A stretch of 44,622 nt of DNA, from NCBI GenBank assembly GCA_030831605.1, contig JAURKU010000004.1, forward strand, positions 1 to 44,622, in the 5' to 3' direction. Shown piece by piece: positions 26,326-34,660 of the stretch. This DNA is from Rhodoluna sp. (GTDB lineage Bacteria > Actinomycetota > Actinomycetes > Actinomycetales > Microbacteriaceae). The notes below the pieces were generated by a model. The model ran no database searches and was not told where the DNA came from. It saw nothing but the letters and a program-made list of their open reading frames with translations. Positions within the stretch are counted from its first letter, which is position 1. Each line of letters begins with the position of its first letter. A program made the translations under genes and the position numbers.

Positions 26326-27150
26326 CTATTCGGCTCTCGAAGCTATTGTCTGATCGTAGAGTGCGCTTTTGGAAACCCCTGCTAGTTTGGCAACTACCGC
26401 AACTGCATCTTTCAGGCTCTTACCTGAGCCTCTTAGCGCTTCGACTATCTCGACCAGTTCAGTCAGATTCGCTGCTGCTTTCTCTGTTTGACCGGCAATG
26501 ACTAACACCAGTTCACCCTTCGGGGTGAGATTTGCCCATTCGGCTAATTCTTCTAGGCTGCCACGGAAGGTTTCTTCAAACTTCTTGGTAAGTTCTCTAG
26601 AAACACTGGCTGGTCGTTGTTCACCAAAAATCGCTTTCGCGGAAGTTATAGAGTCTGCCAGCCGATTTGCAGTTTCAAAAAAGACCATAGTGCGCTCTTC
26701 GTTGATGAGTTTTTTGAAAAACTCTTGGCGCTCAGATTCTTTGCGTGGAATAAATCCCTCAAAACTAAATCGGTCAGTCGGTAACCCCGCTACGGCAAGA
26801 GCCGCCAAGACCGCAGAGGGTCCTGGAATAACTGATACTTCGACACCGGCTTGAACCATCGCTCTGACTAGAACAAAGCCAGGATCCGAGATGGTTGGCA
26901 TTCCTGCATCAGAAACCAAAAGCAGGTCTTCGTTCTGCGCGATAGCAACTAACTGATCGACTTTCTCACGCTCGTTGTGATCGTTGAGACTGATCAGCCG
27001 AGCATTTAGTTCGATACCTAAGCCCTGGGCTAGCTTTTGCACCATCCGAGTGTCCTCGGCGGCTATCACCTTGGCCTCAGTTAGGGCCTGGATAAGTCTT
27101 TTTGAAGCGTCGGCTAAATTGCCTATCGGTGTTGCCGCCAAAATGAGCAT
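26326..27150 (-). CDS. rsmI: 16S rRNA (cytidine-1402-2'-O)-methyltransferase
   Basis: 274 residues. 'LAATPIGNLADASKRLIQAL' and 'VIAAEDTRMVQKL' open the tetrapyrrole-methylase fold; 'LVSDAGMPTISDPGFVLVR' and 'PGPSAVLAALAVAGLPTDRF' are the SAM-binding blocks. It 2'-O-methylates C1402 of 16S rRNA. It is divergent from the protein mannosyltransferase with only 29 bases between them, the standard actinobacterial arrangement. It heads the minus-strand rsmI-metG-tatD-rsmA run. Confidence 0.96.
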   Translation of the reverse strand: MLILAATPIGNLADASKRLIQALTEAKVIAAEDTRMVQKLAQGLGIELNARLISLNDHNEREKVDQLVAIAQNEDLLLVSDAGMPTISDPGFVLVRAMVQAGVEVSVIPGPSAVLAALAVAGLPTDRFSFEGFIPRKESERQEFFKKLINEERTMVFFETANRLADSITSAKAIFGEQRPASVSRELTKKFEETFRGSLEELAEWANLTPKGELVLVIAGQTEKAAANLTELVEIVEALRGSGKSLKDAVAVVAKLAGVSKSALYDQTIASRAE

Positions 27151-27167
27151 GATTTATTCTCGCAAAC

Positions 27168-27173
27168 TAACAT
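27168..27173 (+). promoter_or_regulatory. -10-like box for a leaderless mannosyltransferase transcript
   Basis: TAACAT ends 6 bases before GTG 27180 and there is no Shine-Dalgarno sequence, the layout expected for a leaderless transcript. This favours the GTG at 27180 over the in-frame GTG ten codons later. No good -35 is seen. Confidence 0.45.
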
Positions 27174-27179
27174 TTAGTA

Positions 27180-28652
27180 GTGCTAACTCTTTTACGGAAT
27201 AAGACCCAAGTGGCTAGATTGCTACCACTAGCAATCATGGCATTGGCAGCCTTGTTCAGGCTATTTGACTTAGGGCTGCCAAATACCCTCGTCTTTGACG
27301 AAACCTACTATGTAAAAGATGCTTATTCGCTGCTACTAAACGGTGTCGAACTGGATTGGCAAAGCGATTCTGATGACCAATTCGCAAATGGAGACGCCTC
27401 GGGGCTAACTGGTGACCCGAGCTTTGTGGTGCATCCTCCCCTAGGTAAGTGGCTCATCGCAGTTGGGTTACTGGTATTCGGGCAAGGCAATTCTTTTGGT
27501 TGGCGAATTGTCGTCGCTCTATTGGGAATAGCGAGCGTCTGGCTCGGAATGAAATGTGCTGAACGAATCTTTGAGAGCAAGATTTGGGCAAATCTTGCAG
27601 GCTTGTTTTTGGCAATCGATGGTGTCGGTATCGTGCTATCCAGAACCGCACTGCTGGATCAGATTCTTGGCTTTTTTGCCCTTTTGGCTTTTTATTTCCT
27701 GCTGCGCGATCTAAATGACAATTCAAAGTATCGGCCTTGGTTGATCGCGATGGCCATCTGCCTTGGTCTTGCCACTGCAGTGAAATGGTCTGGCTTATAT
27801 TTCCTTGCGGTATTTACGCTGTATCGATTTTTGGTATCAGCCAAAAATAACTATGCCGCGCACCAAAAAATCGAAGCGGAAACCGGGAAACTTTCCAAGA
27901 AACTTTGGCTTTTTCCGACAGCTGTCGAGGGAGTTAAGACTCTTGTTTTAGTGAGCATCCCCGCTGCTATCAGCTACCTGGTTTCCTGGTGGGGTTGGTT
28001 TATCTCACCAAGTGGTTGGGATAGAAATTATGCCGAGACCAATCCGGCGACTGGGCTAGTTGGCCTTTTGCCAAAGCCGCTACAGTCACTTTGGCACTAC
28101 CACGCTGAAATTTATGGCTTTCACGCCAACCTCACCTCAAGCCACCCCTACTCGGCCAACCCGATGAGCTGGCCATTCATGCTTAGACCAACTTCCTTTT
28201 TCTGGGATGAGAGGGCATCCGGTTGTGCTTTTGATACTGAACAAACTGAATGTGTCTCAGCGATAACCTCATTGGGTAATCCATTGATTTGGTGGGGAGC
28301 GATTCTAGCCACCAGCGTATTAATCGGCAGTTGGTTTAGAACTCGCGATCGAATAACATCGCTTCTGCTGGTTGGTGTAATTGCCGGTTACGTTCCTTGG
28401 CTGCTACTGATGAATCGGACAGTTTTCGAGTTTTACGTAGTTTCATTTAGTCCCTGGATAATTCTGATCTTGGTATTTGGACTAAAAACTTGGTATGAAA
28501 ATTCTGCGAACCAGATAAGAGCTAAGTATTTAATTTCCAGTTTTGTGTTTTTGACGTTTTTGGTGTCATTGTTCTTCTATCCGCTCTGGAGTGGAATGTG
28601 GATTAGCTACGATTTCTGGCGAATACACATGTGGCTGCCTAGCTGGATATAG
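27180..28652 (+). CDS. Protein O-mannosyltransferase (PMT family)
   Basis: 490 residues with about 11 hydrophobic segments. The first luminal loop has 'LVFDETYYVKDAYSLLL', the conserved Asp-Glu pair of GT39 mannosyltransferases, followed by 'HPPLGKWLIAVGL' and the C-terminal 'WISYDFWRIHMWLPSWI'. The family transfers mannose from polyprenyl-phosphate-mannose to Ser/Thr of proteins crossing the membrane by Sec. Secreted Ser/Thr-rich proteins such as the giant FN3 protein in this window are plausible substrates (inference). Divergent from rsmI. Confidence 0.92.
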   Translation: MLTLLRNKTQVARLLPLAIMALAALFRLFDLGLPNTLVFDETYYVKDAYSLLLNGVELDWQSDSDDQFANGDASGLTGDPSFVVHPPLGKWLIAVGLLVFGQGNSFGWRIVVALLGIASVWLGMKCAERIFESKIWANLAGLFLAIDGVGIVLSRTALLDQILGFFALLAFYFLLRDLNDNSKYRPWLIAMAICLGLATAVKWSGLYFLAVFTLYRFLVSAKNNYAAHQKIEAETGKLSKKLWLFPTAVEGVKTLVLVSIPAAISYLVSWWGWFISPSGWDRNYAETNPATGLVGLLPKPLQSLWHYHAEIYGFHANLTSSHPYSANPMSWPFMLRPTSFFWDERASGCAFDTEQTECVSAITSLGNPLIWWGAILATSVLIGSWFRTRDRITSLLLVGVIAGYVPWLLLMNRTVFEFYVVSFSPWIILILVFGLKTWYENSANQIRAKYLISSFVFLTFLVSLFFYPLWSGMWISYDFWRIHMWLPSWI

Positions 28653-28660
28653 CCCAGCGG

Positions 28661-28666
28661 TAGGCT
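28661..28666 (+). promoter_or_regulatory. -10-like TAGGCT before MFS gene
   Basis: TAGGCT lies 7 bases before ATG 28674 with no clear Shine-Dalgarno sequence. The same hexamer stands at comparable distance before dtxR and the helicase-like gene. Suggests a leaderless start. Confidence 0.4.
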
Positions 28667-28673
28667 GGAACTA

Positions 28674-29849
28674 ATGCGTATCTATAAAGAACTACTGAGC
28701 CGTCCAGGCGTAAATCAAGTGCTATGGTCCCAACTTTTAGCCCGATTTGCCTTTGGCATGCAAACCATAACCATCATCATTCACCTAGAGCGCACCTTCG
28801 ATAACTACAGCGTTGCTGGCCTTGCTATTGGTGCCAGCACAGTAGGTGGGGCGGTAGCTGCACCGATACTCGGTCAGTGGATGGCCAAAATCGGGATTAG
28901 ACCGATTATTCTGGTCTGCACACTCTTAGCACCAATCTTCATGCTGCTCATCGGCTTTTTCCCGATGAATCAGAGCGTATCTATTTTTTATGCACTGCTT
29001 CTTGGATTAACCTTGCCCCCGATTCAACCAGCTGCCCGAGCTGTCTACCCGACATTGGTTGAAAATGAAACTCAGCGAAATGCGCTTTACTCAGTTGATG
29101 CCATCTTGCAGGAAATTATCTGGATTGTTGGCCCAGTGCTAGCCACCCTCATGATTGCTTTTAGCAATACCCTGGTTCCGATTATCACCATGGCGGCCAT
29201 TCAACTGGTCGGGGGGCTCTGGTTTATCTCTTTGCAACGAGTAACCGGCGCTCCGATTCCGCGATCAAGAAGAAAACTTGGTGCGGTGCTGAAATCCAAA
29301 CTGGTTATCGTCATGATTGCCATCAACCTTCTTTTTGTTGGTTCCTTCTCCGCACTAGAAATCGGCGCTGTTGCTGCAGTTGGGGCAAAGGAAGCCGGCT
29401 TTGTTATTGCCATGCTGTCCATCGGTTCGGTAGTTGGCGGTTTAGCATTTGGTCACCGAGTCAAATCATCTTCTGCGCTGACCAAGCAATTAGCCATCGT
29501 GCTAGTTGGTGATTTGCTGATTTTCTTCAATGCCAAAGACCCGCTTTGGCTAGGTATTTGCCTGTTTATCTCCGGTATCGGTGTTGCCACAGCATTTGCC
29601 ACCATCGGAGCAATTATCGGCAAGGCGGTAAAACTTGATGACACCACCGAGGTATACGGCTGGATAGGCTCTGGCCAAAACATTGGCTACGGCCTTGGTG
29701 CGGCTATTGCCGGCTTCGTGGTTGATCACTTCTCCTCAACACACAGCTTCGCGTTAGCCGCTGGGTTGGATTTCGTGGCCATGCTTGTAGCTGCTGCGGC
29801 AATTTCAATTACGCCTAATTTCATAAAAGACAAACAAGCGAAAGAATAG
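28674..29849 (+). CDS. MFS transporter
   Basis: 391 residues with about 12 hydrophobic helices. The layout, 'LLARFAFGMQTITIIIHLE' at helix 1 and 'GQWMAKIGIRPIILVC' at the helix 2-3 loop, fits a major facilitator, probably of the drug-efflux type. Substrate unknown. It ends 4 bases before the YciI-like gene and probably leads a three-gene plus-strand operon (MFS, YciI, TIGR01777). Confidence 0.88.
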   Translation: MRIYKELLSRPGVNQVLWSQLLARFAFGMQTITIIIHLERTFDNYSVAGLAIGASTVGGAVAAPILGQWMAKIGIRPIILVCTLLAPIFMLLIGFFPMNQSVSIFYALLLGLTLPPIQPAARAVYPTLVENETQRNALYSVDAILQEIIWIVGPVLATLMIAFSNTLVPIITMAAIQLVGGLWFISLQRVTGAPIPRSRRKLGAVLKSKLVIVMIAINLLFVGSFSALEIGAVAAVGAKEAGFVIAMLSIGSVVGGLAFGHRVKSSSALTKQLAIVLVGDLLIFFNAKDPLWLGICLFISGIGVATAFATIGAIIGKAVKLDDTTEVYGWIGSGQNIGYGLGAAIAGFVVDHFSSTHSFALAAGLDFVAMLVAAAAISITPNFIKDKQAKE

Positions 29850-29853
29850 TTCC

Positions 29854-30141
29854 ATGAGCGTTTTTGTTGTCACCTATAGTTACTCAGCGGATCCAATTCA
29901 GCTAAATCAAGTCAGACCGACGCACCGCGAATGGCTGGCAGAACAGCTTGAAGCCGGCAGGCTACTAGCCAGTGGCCCGATGACAGATCGCCCGGCCGGC
30001 TTACTAATCTGGCAAGCCGAGAGCATTGAGCAACTCAATGCACTTCTTAACGAAGACCCATTTGAACTAGCTGGAATGATTGCCGAAAGATCTATCGAGC
30101 AGTGGAATCCGGTCTTTGGGCCATTTAAGGATTTAGCGTGA
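29854..30141 (+). CDS. YciI-like protein
   Basis: 95 residues. 'RPTHREWLAEQLEAGRLLASGP' includes the conserved His of the YciI fold, and 'DPFELAGMIAERSIEQWNPVFG' is the C-terminal block. YciI proteins are small ferredoxin-like proteins with a His/Asp pair; enzymatic role mostly unknown. Sits 4 bases after the MFS gene and overlaps the next gene by 4 bases (GTGA), so the three are likely co-translated. Confidence 0.88.
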   Translation: MSVFVVTYSYSADPIQLNQVRPTHREWLAEQLEAGRLLASGPMTDRPAGLLIWQAESIEQLNALLNEDPFELAGMIAERSIEQWNPVFGPFKDLA

Positions 30142-31040
30142 GAGTTCTGATCTCTGGTGCCAGTGGCCTTATCGGCACCGAATTACAAAAACAACTCCGT
30201 GATTTAGGTCACACCCCGGTGATTCTGGTGCGGCGCAATCCCAGTAAAGCGAACGAGGTTTTCTGGGACCCGGAAACTCTTAGCCTTGACGCTGAGGTGA
30301 TGGAATCAATAGATGCCGTAGTGAATCTGGCCGGTGCCACAACTGGAAAGCTTCCTTGGACTAGAGAGTATAAAAAGGAATTAATCGCCTCGAGAATAAA
30401 TTCCACTCGGACCATTGTCCAAGCCATTGCCAAATCTAAAAACCGACCTAAGGTGCTTATTAGTGGATCGGCTTCTGGAATATACGGCGACTGCGGCGAC
30501 ACTCTGCTTAGTGAGTCTTCTCCAAAGGGTGAAGGTTTTCTTGCTGATCTAGCTCATGCCTGGGAACGGGAAGCGATGAAGGCCCCCAAAGATGTTCGGG
30601 TGGTTCTGGTTCGTACCACAATGGTCTTATCAAGAAAGCTCGGCGCTCTAGGACGGTTACTGCCGATTCTTCGTTTAGGTCTTGGTGGCAAACTCGGAAG
30701 CGGAAAACAGTGGTGGGCTTGGATATCACTTCCAGATCAAGCTCGGGCAATAATTCACCTGATCAATACTGTTTCGGCCTCAGGCCCTTACAACCTAACT
30801 GCCCCAGAACCTGCTACGGCTAAAGAGCTAATTAGCGAATTAGGTAGACAACTTCATCGTCCGACGTTAATTCCGATACCTGCCTTTGCGCTGAAGCTAG
30901 CTTTCCGTGAAGGAGCCCAGGAACTACTTTTGTGCTCACAGAAAATGAGCGCTAAAAGGCTTATTGAAACCGGCTTCGAATTTCAACATCCGACACTGGA
31001 ACAAGCTTGCCGCTGGGTAGTTAAGTCCGAATCGAACTGA
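30138..31040 (+). CDS. TIGR01777 family epimerase-like protein
   Basis: 300 residues from a GTG overlapping the YciI stop. 'VLISGASGLIGTELQKQLRD' is the Rossmann NAD(P)-binding loop of the extended SDR fold; 'VVNLAGATTGKLPWT' and 'LISGSASGIYGD' are further family blocks, and the C-terminus ('LKLAFREGAQELLLCSQKMS') is DUF1731. Cellular role is unclear; related proteins are linked to cell division or stress. The last 20 bases overlap the convergent MFS gene. Confidence 0.92.
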   Translation: MRVLISGASGLIGTELQKQLRDLGHTPVILVRRNPSKANEVFWDPETLSLDAEVMESIDAVVNLAGATTGKLPWTREYKKELIASRINSTRTIVQAIAKSKNRPKVLISGSASGIYGDCGDTLLSESSPKGEGFLADLAHAWEREAMKAPKDVRVVLVRTTMVLSRKLGALGRLLPILRLGLGGKLGSGKQWWAWISLPDQARAIIHLINTVSASGPYNLTAPEPATAKELISELGRQLHRPTLIPIPAFALKLAFREGAQELLLCSQKMSAKRLIETGFEFQHPTLEQACRWVVKSESN

Positions 31041-32256
31041 CAAATTTGATTTGACTGGCGGCTACTACCACCGCACAGATTCCCCCGACCACCATCGGCA
31101 AAGTTATATCGATCTTGCCAATCAGTCCTCCGACTAAACCACCGACGGGCATTAGGCCCCAGACAAAAGTCCTTCGGATGCCATGGATCCTTCCAAAAAT
31201 CTCGTTTGGAATCATCAGATGGTAGGTGGACATCAGCAGGATATTCCACTGGGCGATAAAAAAACCATGAACCAAGCTGGCCAGGACAAACCAAGTCACA
31301 TTCGGTGCTAGACCTGCAATCAGCAGGGCAAATGATGAAGCGGGCAAGCTAATAGCGAGTGCTTGGCTTCGACCGAATCGATTGGAAAGTTTTGGCGAAG
31401 CAAAAGCGCCAACCAAAGCACCGACCGCTAGTGGCAGCATTACCCAACCGTAGCCAGCTTCAGGGACTTTGAGGTGGTCGAGGATGAAAAGCACCAGGGT
31501 GGCCTGGCCCATGGCGTAAAAAAGCGCTACCGCTCCGGTAACAATCACCAGCCGTAACAGCGGTTTGTGGCCAATAAGGTAATCCAAGGCCACTTTGATC
31601 TCAACGCTGAGTTTAGGCCGATCAGATTTAGCGGTGAACTTCCCCTGTAGGGCATCTCTAGCCAGGCTGAATATCAAGACTGCGGCAACCACATAGCAAA
31701 GGGCTAATCCCATAAATGGCGAAGCGGTAAATACTACGTAGAGCACTCCGCCAAGTGGGACACCGATAAAACTCTGCATCACGGTATCGGCGATCTGCAG
31801 CTTTGAGTTCCCGCGCTCAAGCTGGTTTCCCTTGAGTAGGGTTGGGATGCTCGACTGGGTGGCGGTGTCGTAAACCACTTCAGATACGCCGAAGCAAAAA
31901 GTTAAGAGCATCAGCATCCAAAGAGACAAACCGCCGGAAAGAATCAAGGCTGCAATGGTTGCCCCAATTAACACACGACTGATTTGGACCAAGAGCATAG
32001 CCAGTCGTCGATTTACACGGTCAAGAATAGCCCCCAGCGGTATCGCCAAAAACAACCAGGGTAAAAGCATCATGTTTGACTGAATAGCAATCAGAACCGG
32101 ATCTCGAGTAAGCGAAGCGGCTAAAAGAGGTATTGCTGCCCCCGCCAAACCATCAGCAAATTTAGAGAACATAGCTGCCGACCAGAGCCTGTTAAAACTT
32201 ACCCCCAAGGATCCAGCTTCTGCTTTGACGCTCACTTTGAATAGCCTATCTGGCAT
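31021..32256 (-). CDS. MFS transporter (second)
   Basis: 411 residues with about 12 hydrophobic helices; 'GAILDRVNRRLAMLLVQISRV' is the helix 2-3 loop of the MFS family and 'GVSEVVYDTATQSSIPTLL' resembles enterobactin-exporter-like (MFS_3) proteins. Substrate unknown. The ATG at 32256 lies directly after the T-rich tail of the terminator of the upstream histone-like gene and lacks a ribosome binding site; GTG at 32235 is an alternative with AGATAGG upstream. Not closely similar to the other MFS gene by eye. Confidence 0.87.
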   Translation of the reverse strand: MPDRLFKVSVKAEAGSLGVSFNRLWSAAMFSKFADGLAGAAIPLLAASLTRDPVLIAIQSNMMLLPWLFLAIPLGAILDRVNRRLAMLLVQISRVLIGATIAALILSGGLSLWMLMLLTFCFGVSEVVYDTATQSSIPTLLKGNQLERGNSKLQIADTVMQSFIGVPLGGVLYVVFTASPFMGLALCYVVAAVLIFSLARDALQGKFTAKSDRPKLSVEIKVALDYLIGHKPLLRLVIVTGAVALFYAMGQATLVLFILDHLKVPEAGYGWVMLPLAVGALVGAFASPKLSNRFGRSQALAISLPASSFALLIAGLAPNVTWFVLASLVHGFFIAQWNILLMSTYHLMIPNEIFGRIHGIRRTFVWGLMPVGGLVGGLIGKIDITLPMVVGGICAVVVAASQIKFVSSIRT

Positions 32257-32286
32257 AAAGAAAGACCCCGGTTATAAAAACCGGGG
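32257..32286 (-). terminator. Rho-independent terminator of the histone-like gene
   Basis: An 8-bp perfect stem CCCCGGTT/AACCGGGG (32266-32286) with a 5-base loop is followed on the minus strand by TCTTTCTTT. It lies 20 bases after the histone-like stop and runs directly into the ATG of the downstream MFS gene. Confidence 0.88.
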
Positions 32287-32305
32287 CCCAACTGCTTAAA
32301 AGAAA

Positions 32306-32690
32306 TTACTTCTTCTTAGCAACAGCCTTCTTTGCAGCTGCCTTCTTAGGTGCAGCCTTCTTTGCAACAGTCTTCTTTGCAACTGCCTTCTTAGGTGCAG
32401 CCTTCTTTGCAACTGTCTTCTTAGCAGCAGCCTTCTTAGGTGCAGCCTTCTTAGCTACAGCCTTCTTTGGTGCAGCCTTCTTAGCAGCAGCCTTCTTAGC
32501 TACAGCCTTCTTTGGTGCAGCCTTCTTAGCAACAGTCTTCTTTGCAACTGTCTTCTTGGCTACGGTCTTCTTTGCAACTGCCTTCTTAGCAGCTGGCTTC
32601 TTAGCCGCTACCTTCTTGGCAGGTGCAGCCTTCTTTGCAGCAGGCTTCTTAGCAGCAGGCTTCTTAGCCACTGCCTTCTTTGCTTTGGTT
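32306..32690. repeat. Degenerate repeat encoding AKK/PKK units
   Basis: Tandem, imperfect copies of a short unit (plus strand like 'gcagccttcttagc') fill the 3' half of the histone-like gene. The repeat is coding, in frame throughout, and differs slightly between copies, so it is an expanded protein repeat rather than a CRISPR or intergenic array. Confidence 0.88.
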
Positions 32691-32956
32691 GTTGCCACTT
32701 TCGCTCCTTTGTTAATGGCCTTTTCGGCCTTAGCAGTGATCGTAGGAGTTGCTTTCGCTACTTTCACTACACCTTTGTTTATCGCCTTTACGGCTTTTGC
32801 AGTTACTACAGGTGTTGCCTTTTCAATTGCATTTGCTGTCTTAACTACAACATCTTTTGCTTTGTCTTCGACGTCATCAACGACTTCAGCGACATCTTTC
32901 TTTAGTTCTTTGGCACGACGACGTCCGCCGCGTACCAAGTCATCTAATAATCCCAT
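32306..32956 (-). CDS. Lysine/alanine-rich histone-H1-like protein
   Basis: 216 residues, extremely basic. The first 40 ('[20 protein letters not shown]', then an acidic '[12 protein letters not shown]') are probably helical; about 40-90 holds two similar segments ('[16 protein letters not shown]' and '[16 protein letters not shown]'); from about 95 to the end the chain is a run of AKK/PKK units such as '[12 protein letters not shown]'. Such tails occur in histone H1-like bacterial proteins and the HU/HupB C-terminus of Actinobacteria, where they bind and compact DNA. No HU domain is present. AGGAAAG lies before the ATG. DNA-binding role is inference from composition. Confidence 0.8.
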   Translation of the reverse strand: MGLLDDLVRGGRRRAKELKKDVAEVVDDVEDKAKDVVVKTANAIEKATPVVTAKAVKAINKGVVKVAKATPTITAKAEKAINKGAKVATTKAKKAVAKKPAAKKPAAKKAAPAKKVAAKKPAAKKAVAKKTVAKKTVAKKTVAKKAAPKKAVAKKAAAKKAAPKKAVAKKAAPKKAAAKKTVAKKAAPKKAVAKKTVAKKAAPKKAAAKKAVAKKK

Positions 32957-32983
32957 TTGTCAACTTTCCTAACTGTTGGGTCT

Positions 32984-33012
32984 ATTTAAGATTAGTGGAA
33001 CTTATAAAGCAA
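32984..33012 (-). promoter_or_regulatory. Possible promoter of histone-like gene
   Basis: On the minus strand TTGCTT (33007-33012) and TTAAAT (32984-32989) are separated by 17 bases, about 28 bases before the ATG. The upstream 60 bases are unusually AT-rich compared with the neighbourhood. Hexamer matches are moderate. Confidence 0.4.
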
Positions 33013-33060
33013 GTGCACGAAATTTTGGTATTGATTTTCATACATTTTTATTGCAATTTT

Positions 33061-33456
33061 TTACCCGTTTGCGCGTCTTCTTTTCAAAATTTCATCAAGA
33101 TTTTCAGAACTAATTTTTGCTTTTTCTTCACGAGCTTTATCTAAATCTTTTACCTCAGCCCAAGGAACGTTTTCGATGCTTCCAATTCGAGCTGAAAGTG
33201 GATCTGGTAGTCGATTAATTACAACTTTTTCTGCTACAGGTGCAGGCGATACCTCTGCCTGAAGCCCTTTATTTATAGGGGTTGTAGCGATTGTGGTGTA
33301 TTTCAACGGTCTAGCAGCCACAGATCCGCTCCGCTGGGTCCTAGTTGATTTGGTTTTAACACTTTTCTCGCGACGTTGGCCGGTTGGAGTCATGAAAGTT
33401 AACCAAAGTACGGCAATCACGAGTAAGAGAATGCCACCTGATCCAAAAGCTTCCAT
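33061..33456 (-). CDS. Small single-pass membrane protein, unknown
   Basis: 131 residues, not recognised. One N-terminal transmembrane helix ('GGILLLVIAVLWLTFM', about 7-22) is followed by a basic, Thr/Ser-rich linker with 'RRE' and 'TRTQR', then a predicted helical C-terminus ending 'NLDEILKRRRANG'. The orientation is probably N-out, C-in. Similar proteins beside a GNAT acetyltransferase and 5-formyl-THF cyclo-ligase occur in Microbacteriaceae as I recall, without a known role. The start is supported by a leaderless-type TACCCT six bases upstream. Confidence 0.72.
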   Translation of the reverse strand: MEAFGSGGILLLVIAVLWLTFMTPTGQRREKSVKTKSTRTQRSGSVAARPLKYTTIATTPINKGLQAEVSPAPVAEKVVINRLPDPLSARIGSIENVPWAEVKDLDKAREEKAKISSENLDEILKRRRANG

Positions 33457-33462
33457 GTCTCT

Positions 33463-33468
33463 AGGGTA
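33463..33468 (-). promoter_or_regulatory. -10-like TACCCT, leaderless start
   Basis: On the minus strand TACCCT is followed by 6 bases and then ATG 33456; no Shine-Dalgarno sequence is present. Matches the TANNNT-N6-9-start pattern seen elsewhere in this window. Confidence 0.42.
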
Positions 33469-33525
33469 TTTAACAATCGGCTAAGAGAAATTACCTGTCG
33501 GCGTGTCTAAATTGACTAATTTTTG

Positions 33526-34131
33526 TCAAAAATCGTAAGAAATTTTCGGAACTTCGCCTCTGAGCCATCGATTCAAAACTCCGCCTGGGACTTCATCAGC
33601 GGTCAAAGCAAAAATCAAATGATCCCGCCAATCATTGTTGATGTGGATGAATCTTTGCTTGAGCCCTTCATGTCTTAGCCCGAGCTTCTGAACCACTCTT
33701 AGGCTCGGTTTATTCTCCGGTCGAATTGCAATTTCGACTCGATGCAAACCAACAGAGCTGAACACGTAGTCCATAGCAAGCGCAACAGCGGTTGGCGTGA
33801 TCCCCCGACCAGCTACCTCAGGAACAATCCAATAGCCGAGCACACAGGAGGAGACCGAACCGTGCAGAATATTTGCAACGTTTAGTTGCCCAACTATCTC
33901 GTTGCGATACAAAATAACAAACGGTAGCGATTCGTTTCGATCTAGTTGCCTCAGTAGCGCTCTGATCTGAACTTTAAAGTCAAAAGATGTTGGCCCGTGC
34001 GGATTGGTAGCTTCCCACGGTCTTAGCCACTCTCGATTTGATAGCACCAAACGTTCCAAGGTCTTTGCATCGCGCGGCCTAACTAATCGCAGACTCACAT
34101 CTTGGTGAGTTAGTGCAAAAAAGTTATTCAT
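33526..34131 (-). CDS. GNAT family N-acetyltransferase (RimJ/RimL-like)
   Basis: Called from ATG 34131 (201 residues); the track's start at 34179 lies inside the divergent gene. 'VSLRLVRPRDAKTLERLVLSN' opens the GNAT fold, 'LGYWIVPEVAGRGITPTAVALA' is the acetyl-CoA-binding loop, and 'RVEIAIRPENKPSLRVVQKL' the C-terminal block typical of ribosomal-protein-alanine acetyltransferases. Substrate not predictable; RimJ-like enzymes modify N-terminal Ala/Ser of ribosomal proteins. Shares an 18-base divergent interval with 5-formyl-THF cyclo-ligase. Confidence 0.9.
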   Translation of the reverse strand: MNNFFALTHQDVSLRLVRPRDAKTLERLVLSNREWLRPWEATNPHGPTSFDFKVQIRALLRQLDRNESLPFVILYRNEIVGQLNVANILHGSVSSCVLGYWIVPEVAGRGITPTAVALAMDYVFSSVGLHRVEIAIRPENKPSLRVVQKLGLRHEGLKQRFIHINNDWRDHLIFALTADEVPGGVLNRWLRGEVPKISYDF

Positions 34132-34137
34132 GCTGGA

Positions 34138-34144
34138 TAGATTA
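34138..34144. promoter_or_regulatory. Overlapping divergent -10 boxes (TAGATTA)
   Basis: TAGATT on the plus strand stands 6 bases before ATG 34150 (cyclo-ligase); on the minus strand TAATCT, overlapping it by 6 of 7 bases, stands 7 bases before ATG 34131 (GNAT). Neither gene has a Shine-Dalgarno sequence, so both appear leaderless from one symmetric element. Confidence 0.55.
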
Positions 34145-34149
34145 GTGCC

Positions 34150-34656
34150 ATGAATGAAATCGCAGAGCAAAAAGCGCAATTACGAGAGCAAATTCTCAGC
34201 GCTAGAAAACTGCGAATTTCAAATGAGGCCGATTTATTTACTCAAAACTTGCTAAAAGTGGTCGCCGAAATCAAACCTAAGCGAGTGGCGATTTACCAGG
34301 CTTACAAAAGCGAACCGCAAACAGCAGGTTTCATCAAGGCGGTCGATTTAGCTGTTTTAGTGCCAATAACTGTAGATGCGGAAAACTTGCTTTGGCAGAA
34401 CTTTGAAACAAAGCAACCAGCCGAATTGAATGACGGGGACCTAGTTTTCATACCGGCGTTGGCAGTCGATAAATCTGGTAATCGACTGGGTAGAGGCAAG
34501 GCATATTTTGACCGAGCGCTGGGAAATAGCCCAGCAGGGGTAGTGGTCTATGCCGTGATATTTGAAGAAGAGTATTTAGACCAAATTCCCATCGAGGTCC
34601 ATGATCGCAAAGTTGCCGGTGTGGTAAGTGAAGCCGCAATTCACAAAATAAACTAG
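34150..34656 (+). CDS. 5-formyltetrahydrofolate cyclo-ligase
   Basis: 168 residues. 'KAQLREQILSARKLRI' is the N-terminal family helix and 'SGNRLGRGKAYFDRAL' the ATP/folate-binding glycine motif, where most homologues have GGGYYDR; the Ala and Phe substitutions are mild. It converts 5-formyl-THF to 5,10-methenyl-THF with ATP. Leaderless-looking start. An FmdB-like gene follows 4 bases later. Confidence 0.93.
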   Translation: MNEIAEQKAQLREQILSARKLRISNEADLFTQNLLKVVAEIKPKRVAIYQAYKSEPQTAGFIKAVDLAVLVPITVDAENLLWQNFETKQPAELNDGDLVFIPALAVDKSGNRLGRGKAYFDRALGNSPAGVVVYAVIFEEEYLDQIPIEVHDRKVAGVVSEAAIHKIN

Positions 34657-34660
34657 ATAA

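Noticed and set aside
32306-32690. Direct repeats that could be read as a CRISPR array
   Set aside because: The repeat unit is short, has no unique spacers, and is in frame within an AKK/PKK-rich protein.
32556-32972. Plus-strand 138-residue ORF, hydrophobic
   Set aside because: Antisense shadow of the lysine/alanine repeat; alanine/phenylalanine richness follows from the complementary codons.
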